A DNA stretch of 64,000 nucleotides from NCBI GenBank assembly GCA_021432605.1, contig MU271145.1, positions 2,108,001 to 2,172,000 of the forward strand, written 5' to 3'. Below the pieces are notes generated by a model. That model was not told the origin of the DNA. It made no database searches and saw only the letters and a program-made list of their open reading frames with translations. Below are positions 31,524 through 43,525 of the stretch, one piece after another (the stretch's first letter is position 1; each line of letters begins with the position of its first letter). The stretch is from Coniochaeta sp. PMI_546. Its lineage: Eukaryota > Ascomycota > Sordariomycetes > Coniochaetales > Coniochaetaceae. The position numbers and the translations under genes are program-made.

Positions 31524-34480
31524 CTAAAGCTTGGATCGTACAGCCTCGAGCCGGTACTTGACGTCCTTCAACGCCTTCGTCGTTGGTTTCCAGTCGTCAA
31601 ACTGCCGTAGCAGCTCGGCCGTCTCCGAGTTGAGCTCCGTCTTGACGAAGTCTTCCTCCAGCAGACCACGCATGATCCACGGCAGGTGGTAGGGGTTGGG
31701 CTGCGTGAGCCCTTCGTATTTGTGGATCTCGCAGGGCGGTGCGTTTGTCAAGTCTGTTGTCTCTAGTGCGTGAGACACTGCGAGGCTTCAGAGGCGAGTC
31801 TTGTCAGCACATCCGCAAATCGCGATTTGGTAGTATTAGACAAAGGAGGAGTCAGTTACGAGGACTTACTCATATACTTGCTCATCGTCGTACAAACGCG
31901 AGTGGCCTTCGCCCGAGTACAGACTCCCCGCTAGAGGCTGCGAGAGCTCGCGTATGAGGCCGTGGTCCGTCACGCCCAGGTTGCGCAGCTTCAAGGCAAA
32001 TCCTACAAGGTGTGCGATGCTATGCTCTTTCGTTAGTATTAAATCGACATGCCTCCGCAAAGTTTAGCTTACAAGTCCGGTGCGTGGATCCGGCCGTCAA
32101 TGAAGACGGAGCGGTAGATATAGGGATGATGAGCTGGCGAGTAGATAGCCGACTACAACGTGGGATGTTAGCGGATGTCAAACTTCCACGCGCAAGGTAT
32201 CAAAGGTCAAACAACAGTACGTACCTCCAAGGGAACCACCTGGTCATCCAAACTCCCAACCAACGTCACTCTCGCTCCATGATTCAGCACAGTCTTCATA
32301 GACGCCTCCAGGCGCTTCGAAATCTCGCTCTCGGAGTTTGAAAACTCCCACAGCTCAGCAGCAGATCCCATAAGGATGCCCATTCCGGAGCGGTAGTCAG
32401 GAAACGGACCAAGCGACACGCCCGCCATGGCACAGACGCCGACCCGGGCATTGGTGATGACACCGAGCTCGATCAGCTTCGCCAGCAGCATCAGGCTGAC
32501 AGGCACGCCCTGCGAGTGGCACGCGATGATGATCAGGTCGGCCCCGCGGATCTGGTCGATCCAGTTCAGCAGCAGCTTCCAGAGGTTCTCGACGCGCTCG
32601 CCGATCTTGCCCTCGCCTTCGAGGGCGACCTTCTCGATCTCGCAGTCCTCGCAACCGTGGCTGTCGGCCCATCTCCTGATGGCTTCCGCCCCGTGGTTGG
32701 CGAACTTGATGGATGTTCCGGTCGGTTGGCCTATGATTGTGCGCATGTAGTTGGCTGGAAATAGTCCATGGACACCTATAGCTAGAGCCTTCTTGATCTT
32801 GGGTGGCTCCTTGACCAAGAAGACGTGGTTTGCGGGTGGTTGCTGCGTCCGCAATAGAACCTGCGCGATTTGCTGCAGGATTGACGGGTTCTCCTTCAGC
32901 TTATAGGTGCTCCGGAAAGATGGCAGGAGTAGGTTCTGCGGAGTCGACTTCGTTGACGCTGTAGTGCTAGTGGTAACCGCAACCTTGGAAGTACCAGCTT
33001 TAGATGCCGACTCTGCGCTCTTAGGAGCTGTATCCGTCTTTGGGGTGCTTGGCCTGGATGGCGAGGGAACTTCGTCCAGGTCCATGGACTGAGGCCGCAG
33101 CCTCTTGCTTTTCTTCGATGATATACTCCCCTTGGCAGGAGAGGTGCCTAGCTTTATCGAGGCATCATCTCTCTCCGAAGATTTCAAGGGTTCTTCCCTG
33201 GGCCGAGGAGAGTCTATGTCCATGGACTTTGAGCGCTGAGGTTTGTTCTCCGAGCTTTCGCCCATCACGGCCAGTTGTCCTTCTTCTCGCGCGATTTGTT
33301 TTCCATCCGACTTCGAACCCGTGTCCCGGGACCAGAATGCCCACGTAGACCCCGCTCTTGGTGCCGTTTGCTTGGGAGGCTCATTAGTCGCCTCCTCCAC
33401 CGGTGGAGCGTCTTTCATTACGACATCCTCTGGCTCCTTCGTTGCTTCTGCCGACTCGGCTGGTACTGTTGCCGCTTCTGGAGGCTTGGTAGCATGTGTC
33501 GTTTCCGTAGCGTTACTAGACCACAGTCCGAACCAAGAGCTTCTCGAGGCTGTGGCATGATGACCGGAAGGTGAATTCTTGCTCGGAGGCTCAGTCACCC
33601 CCTGTGCTTCAGTAGCTTCTGGTGGAGTTTGTGTCGGCGCGTGGTCTACCTCCATCTCCTTCGGCAATGATACCGCCTCCGAAGCCACTGGCGCTGCCGG
33701 CGGCTCAGTACGACCCCCAGCAGCAGGCAGCCCCAGCCACCCAAGCCAGCCAGAGGAAGTCGCAGGACGTTGGGGCAGCTCCGCCGCAGTTGACGGCGAT
33801 TTAGGAGTCTCCGCCTCTGTAGCCGTAGCATCTTTGACATCGTTCTTAGTTTGGGCAGTCCCATTGTTCTCACTCGGCTTAGACGCATCCGTCTGTCTCA
33901 CTACAGGGCCATCCTGCTGTGCCGTGGCCGTGGCCGGCCCCTTCTTTCCATCGCCTAAATCAGCACCTACTCCGTTCTCGGCGATGTTCGGTAATGCTAC
34001 CGAGGACTCGTTCACTCCGTCCAGGCTGGTAGCATCCGAGGCCTTCCTCATCTCATATTTGCTGAAGTCCGCAGTCTTCCTCGGCTTAGATGTTCCACCT
34101 TGGATTGTCTCCTTCGCGACTTGGGTTGAGGCCGATGACTTGGGGACACGTGGCCATGATCCGTACCAGCTTCGGGTCTTGTGAACCTGCGAGGTCTGCG
34201 GCTGCTTGTCGGGCGTTGACGAGGATCCGTCTCCAGCGTGCTGTGACAGTTTCCGGAGTGATGCGCTTGCACCTTCTGCTCCATCTTGCTGTGAGGCCGG
34301 CTGGGAGGTATTCGGCGTCACAGATACGGTCGTGGGGGTTGGAGTAGGTGCCGAGGTGGAGGTGGTGTTACTGGCTTGTGATGTTGTCGTCGACTGTGAC
34401 GACATTGTTGGAGGCACACTAGTAGAGGAGCTACCTCCAGCAGCTGCTGGATTTGGTTTTGCACGCTTCCGGGGAGCCAT
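31524..34480 (-). CDS. Uncharacterised alpha/beta-hydrolase-like protein with long disordered N-terminus
   Basis: Four exons, 34480-32225, 32152-32073, 32019-31870 and 31785-31524, encode 915 aa. Introns are 72, 53 and 84 bp; the second has the perfect branch TACTAAC. Residues 1 to about 510 are low complexity and Ser/Thr/Pro/Glu rich, starting with the basic MAPRKRAKPNP. From about 530 a hydrolase-like domain appears: FLVKEPPKIKKALAIGVHGL with an oxyanion-type HG (about 568), and LIIIACHSQGVPVSLMLL with the nucleophile elbow HSQG (serine about 655). GSLDDQVVPLE may supply the acid residue. The histidine may lie in exon 2 (SPAHHPYIYRSVFIDG). The tail QPNPYHLPWIMRGLLEEDF is well conserved-looking. 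The overall layout resembles fungal uncharacterised lipase/esterase-like proteins; substrate and location are unknown. It shares a 446-bp divergent promoter with RRP5. Confidence 0.8.
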
Positions 34481-34926
34481 GATCGAGAGATATTCGCCTA
34501 GGCAGTCCCCAGAGCTTGCTGGTTATGGTGGATGTAGCATCAGTCCCCAACAAATTGAGTTCACGTTATGTTGTCTGGCTGCCTTGGGTTCCTGGAGTCG
34601 GCACCGAAACACGCGCCTTCCACTGCAGCCAACCAAGGCGGCCCCTCTAAACGTGGCTCGAGCGCTGCCTTCATTCGCTGGTTAACGTCATACACGGTAC
34701 GTACCTCAGCGTGAGGGACGAAAGCAGAACGGAGGCCGGTCAAACACCTCGGATCTTATCTTCTTATCTTAGTCTTATCATCAGGCCCCACCTTAAATTT
34801 TTCGGGGTTGGTAGCGAAACGGGTGGTGAAAGCTCATAGTCGAAATTTTGGTGGAAGCAGTTTACCTTATAGGAAGCAACCGTCTAGTTCTACAATTGCG
34901 CTTCGCCAGGCCTACTCAAGTCAATC
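34481..34926. promoter_or_regulatory. Bidirectional promoter hydrolase-like / RRP5
   Basis: 446 bp between two divergent ATGs. A perfect 10-bp palindrome GGTACGTACC is at 34696-34705, and repeated TCTTATC (GATAAGA on the other strand, a GATA-factor type site) occurs near 34755-34780. Confidence 0.5.
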
Positions 34927-37900
34927 ATGGCTTCCTTAAAGCGCAAGGAGGCCAAGACTGAGGCCGAGTCACGACCCTCAAAACGCACAAAATCAGAGAA
35001 CCCAACCAAGGACGAGGGAAAGCCGAAGGCTAAGGACGACAAGAAGGCCGCCTCAAAGCCTGCGACTGCACCAGTTGTCTCACGCCTAATAGCCGAGGAG
35101 CCATTGTTCCCTCGAGGCGGTGGAAGCGTTCTCTCGCCTCTAGAACACAAGCAGATCCAGGTCCAGGCCAAGACCGATGCCCTTTTCGAGGAGCAGTCTG
35201 GCACTGCGGCCAAGAAGGGGGAGAAGGCCTTGAAGAAGAAGAGGAGGAAGTCAGACAAAGAAGTGGACGCAAAGCCTGTGCGAGACGAGAATGCTGCCAA
35301 AGTCGAGAGCTTGAACTACAAGCGCTTGGTGAAGGGCTCGCTGGTCCTCGGCCAGGTGTCTGCTATCAACCCTCTGGACATTGCGCTTTCACTGCCCAAC
35401 AACATCGTCGGGCATGTTTCGATAACCTCCATTTCTGAGGCGCTCACAGCCCGAATTCAAGAAAGCGCCATGAACGACGATGCTGCTAGCACCGAGGATG
35501 CTGACGACGAAAGCAACGATATTGATCTGAATGCGCTGTTTGAGATTGGCCAGTACGTGCGTGCCGCTGTCGTCTCAACCACGGACGACTCTGCCCCAAC
35601 ATCAGGGAAGGCCAAGCGACACATCGAGCTATCACTTCGACCGGAACTTGCCAACTCGGGGCTGTCTGCGCAGGATGTGGTGCAGAATTGCACAGTAATG
35701 GCGTCCGTTGCGAGTGTGGAGGACCACGGCTTTGTGATGGATTTGGGCATCGCTGATTCCGACCGTGGATTCTTGCCGAAAAAGAAGCTCGACAAGGGTA
35801 TCCCCGAGGAACGTCTCCAGCCCGGCGCTGTTGTACTTTGCCTGGTGACAGGGAAGAAGGGCAAGATTACGCAGCTATCAACGCTCAGGAGCGACATTCG
35901 CAGCATCAAAAATGATCCTTCGACGGCCACCACGATCAACACTTTCCTGCCTGGCACCGTCGCCGATGTCCTCATAACCGACGTCTCCGCACGAGGCATC
36001 GTGGGGAAGGTCATGGGCCATCTCGATGTCACCGCGGATCTTGTGCACTCCGGAGCAGGTCCGTATGGGATCGATCTGGAAGAGAAGTACAAGGCTGGCT
36101 CACGGCTGAAGGCAAGGATAATATGCACTTTCCCAGCGGCCAAGAACCCCAAGCTGGGCATTTCCGTACTGCCCCATGTTCTGTCTCTGGTCCCAAAGAC
36201 TGCTGAGGTCGATGGCAAACCTGTTGTACCCCTGACGGCTCTACCAAACTCCGCGTATGTCGAGACATGCACTGTTCAGAAGGTCGAACCGGAGATTGGT
36301 CTTTACGTTGATGTCGGCATCGAAGGTGTCCCTGGCTTCGTTCATATTTCTCGTGTGAAGGACGGCAAGGTTGATGCACTATTCGAGAACAGTGGTCCCT
36401 TCAAGATCGGCTCGACGCATCGCGGAAGAGTCATCGGGTACAGCGCTTTGGATGGCATGTACTCGCTGTCTTTCCAGAAGTCTGTGCTTGAGCAGCCCTA
36501 TCTCCGAATCGAGGATATCCCTGTAGGCGAGGTTGTGACCGGAACCGTGGAGAAACTTGTTGTCAATGAACGGGGTCTTGGCGGGCTTATCATGAAGCTA
36601 GCCGATGGTATTTCTGGTCTTGTTCCTGAGATGCACCTTGCAGATGTGCACCTGCAACACCCAGAGAAGAAATTCCGCGAGGGAATGAAGGTCAAGGCCA
36701 GAGTTCTCTCCACCGATCCTAGTAAACACCAGATTCGTCTTACGCTAAAGAAGACGCTGGTCAACTCAGATGCTCCCGCGGTCAAGTCGTTCGATGAGTT
36801 GTCGGAGGGGCTACAGGTCCCAGGAACGATCATCAAGCTCCTACAGAACGGTGCTATTGTACAGTTCTACGGACAACTCCGCGGTTTCCTGCCTGTCTCG
36901 GAGATGAGCGAGGCATATATCCATGATCCAAAGGAGCACTTCCGCATTGGACAAGTTGTTAATGTCCACATCCTGGCCTTTGAGCCCGATGAGAGACGAC
37001 TGATTGTGTCATGCAAGGACCCAAGCGCTTTCGGTATTGACAAACAGCAGGCATTGCACAACATGAAGATAGGAGACATTGTCTCTGGAAAGGTGACGCA
37101 AAAAACTGAAGACGATGTCTTCATCGAACTCAACAACGCGTCTCTGAAGGCACTGCTTCCTCTCAGTCACCTCACGGATAAATCATTGAGCAAGGCTCAG
37201 TCTGCGTTGAAGAAAATTCACGTCAATCAGGTATTATCGGAACTGGTTGTGTTGGACAAGAATGAGGGTCGCCGCTCCATTACCGTTTCAATGAAGCCAA
37301 GCCTGCTCAACGCTGCCAAAGAAGGCAAATTCCTGGCTAGCATCGAGGATGCAAAGGTCGGCAGCATGGCACAAGGTTTTGTCCGCAACATCACTCCCAC
37401 CGCGGTCTTCGTCCAGTTCGGAGGAAGGCTGTGCGCCTTGCTTCCCAAATCCATGATGCCACGGGAGAGACAGCAAGAGCCAGAATTTGGCCTCCGAAAA
37501 TCCGACCCTCTCGAGGTCAGGATTGCTTCGGTTGACAAAGATAGCGGGCGTGTTGTCGTAGCCATTCCATCCCCTGACGAGGACGACACCTCCAAAGTCG
37601 TGAAGCCTAAGGACGACTCTATGGTACCATCCAACGCCATAGATGAGTCCATCAAGTCCGCGGATGATATCACGGTTGGCAAACTCACAAAAGCAAGAAT
37701 AGTATCCGTCAAGGATACCCAGTTGAACGTCCAACTGGCGGATAACATCCAAGGCCGTGTCGATGTCTCGCAGGCCTTCGACTCGTGGGACGAGATCAAG
37801 GATCACTCAGCACCCCTGAAACAGTTCAAGCCCAAGCAAATTATCGACGTTCGGATTCTGGGTGTCCACGACGCTCGCAACCACAGGTTCCTCCCCTTCA

Positions 37901-40338
37901 GTCACCGCTCCAGCCACTCGGTCCTGGAACTATCTATTAGACCCAGCGATTTGAAAGAAGGCGAGATGCCCAAAACATTGACCTACGAAAAACTCGAGGT
38001 CGGTGGCAAGCACCTCGCCTTCGTCAACAACGTCGACCAGAAGTGCTTGTGGGTAAACTTGTCTACCAGTGTGCGCGGCCGGATTACAGCCGTTGAAGCA
38101 TCAGATGATGTATCACAATTGGCCAACCTTAGGGAGAGCTTCCCCATCGGCTCAGCACTCCGTGTGCATGTGCTGGCAGTGAAACCCGAGGAAAAACACC
38201 TTGACCTGTCAGCCCGGACTCAGGGCGCTGTTAGCAACCCGACCTTGGACACCGTGGAGACGAACATGGTGTTGACTGGAAGGATCACCAGAGTCACTGA
38301 CCGCCTGATCATTGTCAACCTGGGCGACACGTTGGCCGGTACCGTCCACATGATAGACATGGCTGACGACTATGACGAAGCCAACCCAATGAAGTTCGCC
38401 AAGAACGAAATTGTCCGCGTTTCCGTCGTTGAAGTGGACAGGCCGAACAAGAGGCTCCGGTTGTCTACCCGGGCTTCCCGTGTGCTCAACTCTTCTCTGC
38501 CTGTCAAGGATAAAGAAATCACGAAGTCAACGAACCTCCAGGTCGGAGAGATCGTGCGAGGCTTCGTCAAGAATGTAGGCGACAAGGGGCTTTTCGTCAA
38601 CCTCGGCGGGGATGTGACGGCCATGGTGTGGATCAAGAACACCTTTGACCAGTATGTAAAGGACTGGAAGGAGCACTTCCAGGTCGACCAGGTCGTCAAG
38701 GGCCGCATCATCTCGACTGCAGATGGGCGCATCAACTTGAGTCTCAAGCCTTCTGACGTGGAGAAGGATTTCGTCCCCCTCATCAAGATTGAAGACCTTA
38801 AGGAAGGACAGACCATCACCGGCCATGTCAAGAAGGTCGAGGAATACGGTGCCTTCATCGAGGTCGATGGGGCGGCGAATGTCTCGGGCCTCTGCCACAG
38901 GAGCGAAATGGCCGAGAAGCATGTCAATGACGCCCGGAAGCTTTATAAGGTTGGCGATCGCGTGAAGGCACGTGTTCTCAAGGTCGACGCGAAAAACAAG
39001 AAGATCAACTTTGGGTTGAAGCCGTCATACTTTGAAGACGACTCTGACAGCGATGAAGATATGAGCGACGATTCTGGAGCTATGCTCGAGTTCGAGAGCG
39101 AGGATAGCGAAGGTGAGGAGATGCAGGACGACGGCGCTCCCATCGCTATCAAGGGAACAGACAATGACGAGGACGACGAGGATGACAGCGATATCGAGAT
39201 GGACGACGCACCTGCGGAAGGTCTATCCGGAGGTCTTGAAGCTGGCGGATTCGATTGGTCCGCAGCAGTCTTGGACGAGTCAAATGTGGACGAAGACAAG
39301 AAGGATGCTGCTGCCGATGCCCCCAAAAAGAAGAAGAAGAGCCGGACATCCGAGATCCAAGTCGACCGGACCGCCCAGCTAGATGCTCACGGCCCCCAGA
39401 CTGCCAGTGACTACGAGCGTCAACTCCTCGGTCAACCGGACGACTGGCAGCTGTGGATCGCCTACATGGCCTTCCAGATGCAAGTCAGCGAGCTAGCCAA
39501 GGCAAGGGAAGTTGCGGAGCGCGCACTCAAGACCATCAACATCCGCGAGGACGCCGCCAAGCTGAATGTCTGGATCGCCTATCTCAATCTCGAGGTCGCC
39601 TATGGCACGGATGAGACCGTCGACGAGGTCTTCAAGCGCGCCTGCACGTACAACGACGAGCAGACCGTCACCGAGAGACTTGCCAGCATCTACATCAAGT
39701 CCGGGAAACTCTATGTTCGTCTTAGCCTCCCTCCTCCTTCTCCCACTCAAGTAAACTGAAAGCTAACCTCATATCGCCGACAACAGAAAGCAGACGCCCT
39801 CTTCGAAACTCTCGTCAAGAAGTTCGGCTCCAAGACGCCCTCCGTCTGGGAGAACTACGCCGACTACCTGCACAAGGTAGCCGGCAAGACCGACCAGGCG
39901 CGCGCCCTCATCAAGCGCGCCACCCAGGCGCTGGACGAGAGGCACCACCTCCCGCTCCTAGTCCGCTTCGCGGCCCTCGAGTTCCACTCGCCCAACGGCG
40001 ACCCGGAGACGGGCCGGACCCTCTTCGAGGGCCTGCTGTCGAGCTACCCCAAGCGCTTCGACCTGTGGAACCAGCTCCTCGACCTCGAGACCTCGGCGTA
40101 CGCCAAGGGCAGGAAGGAAGGGAAGGACGTCGACGCTGCCGCGGTGAGGGACGTTTTCGAGCGCGGGACCAAGGTCAAGGCCCTCAAGGCCGAGAAGGCG
40201 AAGAAGTGGTTCCAGCGCTGGGCCAAGTGGGAGGAGCAGTTTGGCGATGCGAAGAGCAGGGAGAAGGTCTCTGCCCGCGCGCAGCTGTGGGCGAGGGAGG
40301 CGGAGGCGAGGAGGAAGGCGAGGGAGGAGGCGGAGTAG
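34927..40338 (+). CDS. rrp5: rRNA biogenesis protein RRP5
   Basis: Exons 34927-39714 and 39787-40338 encode 1779 aa (yeast Rrp5 has 1729). The 72-bp intron uses an atypical GTTCGT donor with a GCTAAC branch point, and its removal gives SGKLYKADALFETLVKKF. The basic N-terminus (RKEAKTEAESRPSKRTKSEN) precedes about a dozen S1 RNA-binding repeats between about residues 105 and 1370; clear examples are GLFVNLGGDVTAMVWI and GAFIEVDGAANVSGLC. An acidic linker (about 1368-1440: DDSDSDEDMSDDSG) leads to HAT/TPR-like repeats from about 1490 (TASDYERQLLGQPDDWQLWI) to the end. Rrp5 acts in the nucleolus on both 18S and 5.8S/25S pre-rRNA: the N-terminal S1 repeats serve A3 cleavage and the C-terminal S1/TPR part serves the A0-A2 sites (established in yeast). 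It ends in a charged EARRKAREEAE helix. Confidence 0.96.
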
Positions 40339-41935
40339 GGCTTTACTGGCTACATGACGAGTGGTGGAGCTGGTGTTGATGGGGGTCGTTGTTGTTGTAT
40401 AAATACCTGAAGAGAGGGTGGTGATGACAGAGCTTCAGACATGTCGTGTTCAGAAACGGATGGTGGTTTTACAAGATGGGGCAATCGGGTGTCTGCATAA
40501 GGCATGGAGTACAAAAATTTGAGAGGTACCAGTGATCTATTCGGTTGTGTGAAGTCCTACGCTTCAATGGTCTTTACAGTCTGTGATGGTTCAAGATGTG
40601 GAGGCGGCGCGTTCGAGCCGCAACTCTCTCCGGCCCGGAGTGAGAATCAGAAATTTGTGTAGAGAACCCGGCCCGTAGGGCTGACATCTCGGCGCCCGTC
40701 AATTGTTCGATTTGGTTTAGAGGCATGCAGTCTAATCGACGCTTTGCATCACGGGCGGAGCTTGACGACATAGCTTGCCACTGGTTGGAGAAATGGAGCC
40801 CAAATTGCTTAAGTTTGTGTGAGTGTGTGTGTGTGTGTGTGGGCGCACGAGGTCACGGAGTCATTTGATGAGAATATAGTCAGTCTTGGCAAGTGCTGTT
40901 CTCGGGCAAGCTACTCCGGCCCTGTAAGGATGTCCTCCATTTTGGTCCGAACGAATATCTCTTCGGATATCACCATACAGCTCCCGCCGGGTCCCGTGCC
41001 GGCAGACCACCAAAGAACAAGATCCAAGATTGATCTCAAATAGCTCGAACAATCAAATGGAAAAAGCTCGAGTACGCCCTCGCAGCTGTCGTCGTAAATG
41101 CATCATCAAACTCCTTGTCTCCTTCCGAATGCAGATGGTCCAGAAATGCTCCGTGATGCTTCCTGAGGTTTCGATCCCCCCCTCTCCTTTGCTCCCCGCC
41201 AAAAACAGGTTGTGAAACCATAGCTTGCGCTGACAGAGCCGTCTAAGTCAAACCATGCAACCAGCAACCAAATGCATCCTGTCCAAAATAGCGCAAAACA
41301 TTTGCGACCCAATCAAAATACAACAACCCTAAATAGTTCCCGATCCGTCGCTATGCATGAGGAAGAAGGCAGATGATTCGAAGATAGCAATGAAAAGTTG
41401 GTAGTATGTGGTGTGAATCGTGATTCCCGCTGAATCCCCACGTCACGCTGACCGAAAAGTTGACCCCACGCGATTCCCGCGGGATTGATTGCCTTTCCAA
41501 TTTCTTGGACACAGTCGAATGATGCCCGGAAATTGGAAAATGGCTACGCCAGGTTTCGGTGAAAGACGAAACAGAACGGCCTGGCGTACCTCTACTCGGC
41601 CGAGTGGTGTCCACGCTGCAGCATTTCCATGTTGGTGCAGAGGAAATAGGGTGACCTCCTGCCAATCCTGTCGGCGTTCCCGAATTTTGTCCTTGCCTGC
41701 ATTGTGAGTGACCGACCGCTCTTCCTCTTGAGAGCGTTTCGACGTGATGTCGGATATGAAAATCCAAAATCGCGAATCGATTTGTGAAATGATGTCTTTA
41801 AGCCTCTTCGTCTGCTCGCTGTTGCTGGCAAATTCCGTGGTTATGCGTGTCATAGATAGAAAGCTCGTCAGACAATGACAGAAGATCGCGCCATTATGCT
41901 CTCATCGACGGAATCCGCACTCGATTTCCCACACA
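40339..41935. other. Convergent intergenic RRP5 / orphan gene
   Basis: 1.6 kb with no supported gene. A GT dinucleotide run lies at 40823-40840. Small open frames near 41350-41850 on both strands lack family character. Confidence 0.5.
40823..40840. repeat. GT microsatellite
   Basis: Nine perfect GT units downstream of RRP5. Confidence 0.9.
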
Positions 41936-43525
41936 TTAATAGGTCACCGCAACCCATCTTGCCGGAACACCGTCCTCTCCAATCTCGTAGGGCTTCGTGC
42001 TTGTTTTCCGCGGTGGAAGCGCCCATCGTGCCCGTCCAGGGCGCTGGTCGTCCAATTTTCCACGCTTCCTCATTGCCATTTCCATAACTGCTATCCGGAT
42101 GAAATCCGAGTTTTCACGCATCTCTCGCTGTCTTGGGCCTGGTGGAGGAATCTCCAGAGAGGTCATACTCTTACCCGAGGCATTCAGCACAGAGCCGCCG
42201 CTGGCTCCCAAGACACCCTGAGATGGCCTTTTAATGCGACCAGCTGGTGAATCTGCACTTTTTTGTCGCTGAACCTTGTAAGTTTGCATCTGAATCGAAG
42301 CCGTAAAGCCGCGACTGGTTGCAGGAGAGGTGGGCACAGGCGAAGAAGGCTGCTCTAATCGCGAGTTCGTTGTCGGATTCAAATAGCGACGGAGTGCGGC
42401 AGTAGGCTCTTCTTGCAGCTGAGGTCTGCGCTCGTCCGTATATGGCACTTGGGGATCAATCGTCAAGATCGACCTTGTGAGAAAGTCCTCCGGGGGAATA
42501 GAGGAGAAGTTGAGCGTAGAGAAGGAGCGAGCAGCCTGTCGTAAAGCTCGCAATGAGGCAGTCAAATTTGACTTGAATGCGGATTTGAGAGGTCGATATG
42601 GTAATCGGGTCTCTGGTTTCGCGTCCTGCGACGGCGTCTCGTCGAAAACCCTGAAATCAAGTTCTTCCACTCCGATGCGCGGGGACGACAGTGGATGAGC
42701 TTCCACCTCGCCTGGCGGCGACGACACCGGTTCCAACGACTTTCGTGTTGGCTGCGATTTCTTGGATTTCGGCGGTGTGAAAGGTGTCAAGGGTGTCTCT
42801 ATCGAAGACAGCGTGTTTGTGGTGTAGGAATCGTCCAAAGACGGCACAGAGTCTAGGGAGGCCGTTCGCGAAAACGGAGATCCAACATTACTGTCACCCA
42901 GGGAGACACTGTCGATGTCCAGGTCCTCGGGTGCACTAAGCAGCAAGTCTAGGGGACTCTTGCCGAGATTCAGACTGAGCTCCTTTTCGGCTTCCTGTGA
43001 CCGCTCTATTACGGATTCAACCGTCATTCTCTTATCTGCGTTTGCGCGCCGCTGTCGGTTTGACCTCGAGTTTCTGGGTGGAGGGATACTCGTCACAGCC
43101 AGGAGAGCTGCAACGGAAGCCGGGATAGCATCGGGAGAATGAACATCTTTCGATCTCGCGTCCGTTTTATGTCTCCGTTCTCCGTGATGGCGGTGTTGTT
43201 TATGTGGGTGAGCAGTCTCACGCGACTTTGGTGCTACTGGAATTCGCACCGGGCTCGTTGGCGTAGTTGGTCTCGTGAGCGTCAAGGTAGTTTTCGGCGG
43301 ACTCGGAGAGGGAGACGAGAGAGACTCTTGAACTTTCCGCTTAACTGCGGGCATGATAGTGGTGGTGATGTTAATGCTGCTGCTGCTGCTCGACGTAGAA
43401 TCGGCCTGGCGGTCATCCTTTCTCCTCAACGGAAACAGTGACGAGGTTGAAGGTATGGGTGCTGTCGATGTAGAGGCCTTCCGCTGATTTTGGCGAGAGA
43501 CCAGAAATGACCGTGGGGACATCAT
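41936..43525 (-). CDS. Uncharacterised fungal protein, disordered with conserved-looking C-terminal box
   Basis: Intronless frame of 529 aa. I do not recognise a named domain. The N-terminal 120 residues are Ser/Pro/Thr-rich with basic patches (RRKDDRQADS, KQHRHHGERRHK). The middle has short non-random segments: SPDAIPASVAALLAVTSIPP, EKELSLNLGKSPLDLLLSAP and YRPLKSAFKSNLTASLRALR, the last an amphipathic helix followed by SFSTLNFSSIPPEDF. The C-terminus ends in RPGRARWALPPRK and GVPARWVAVTY, aromatic and charged boxes of the kind seen at the ends of Pezizomycotina-specific regulatory proteins. The start is a double ATG at 43525. The ordered short motifs in a disordered chain suggest a docking or scaffold protein (inference only). 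Confidence 0.75.
   Translation of the reverse strand: MMSPRSFLVSRQNQRKASTSTAPIPSTSSLFPLRRKDDRQADSTSSSSSSINITTTIMPAVKRKVQESLSSPSPSPPKTTLTLTRPTTPTSPVRIPVAPKSRETAHPHKQHRHHGERRHKTDARSKDVHSPDAIPASVAALLAVTSIPPPRNSRSNRQRRANADKRMTVESVIERSQEAEKELSLNLGKSPLDLLLSAPEDLDIDSVSLGDSNVGSPFSRTASLDSVPSLDDSYTTNTLSSIETPLTPFTPPKSKKSQPTRKSLEPVSSPPGEVEAHPLSSPRIGVEELDFRVFDETPSQDAKPETRLPYRPLKSAFKSNLTASLRALRQAARSFSTLNFSSIPPEDFLTRSILTIDPQVPYTDERRPQLQEEPTAALRRYLNPTTNSRLEQPSSPVPTSPATSRGFTASIQMQTYKVQRQKSADSPAGRIKRPSQGVLGASGGSVLNASGKSMTSLEIPPPGPRQREMRENSDFIRIAVMEMAMRKRGKLDDQRPGRARWALPPRKTSTKPYEIGEDGVPARWVAVTY

Noticed and set aside
39740-39786. GTAAAC donor for the RRP5 intron
   Set aside because: It would leave an intron of only about 36 bp and add a Pro/Ser stretch; the GTTCGT donor at 39715 gives a normal length and family sequence.
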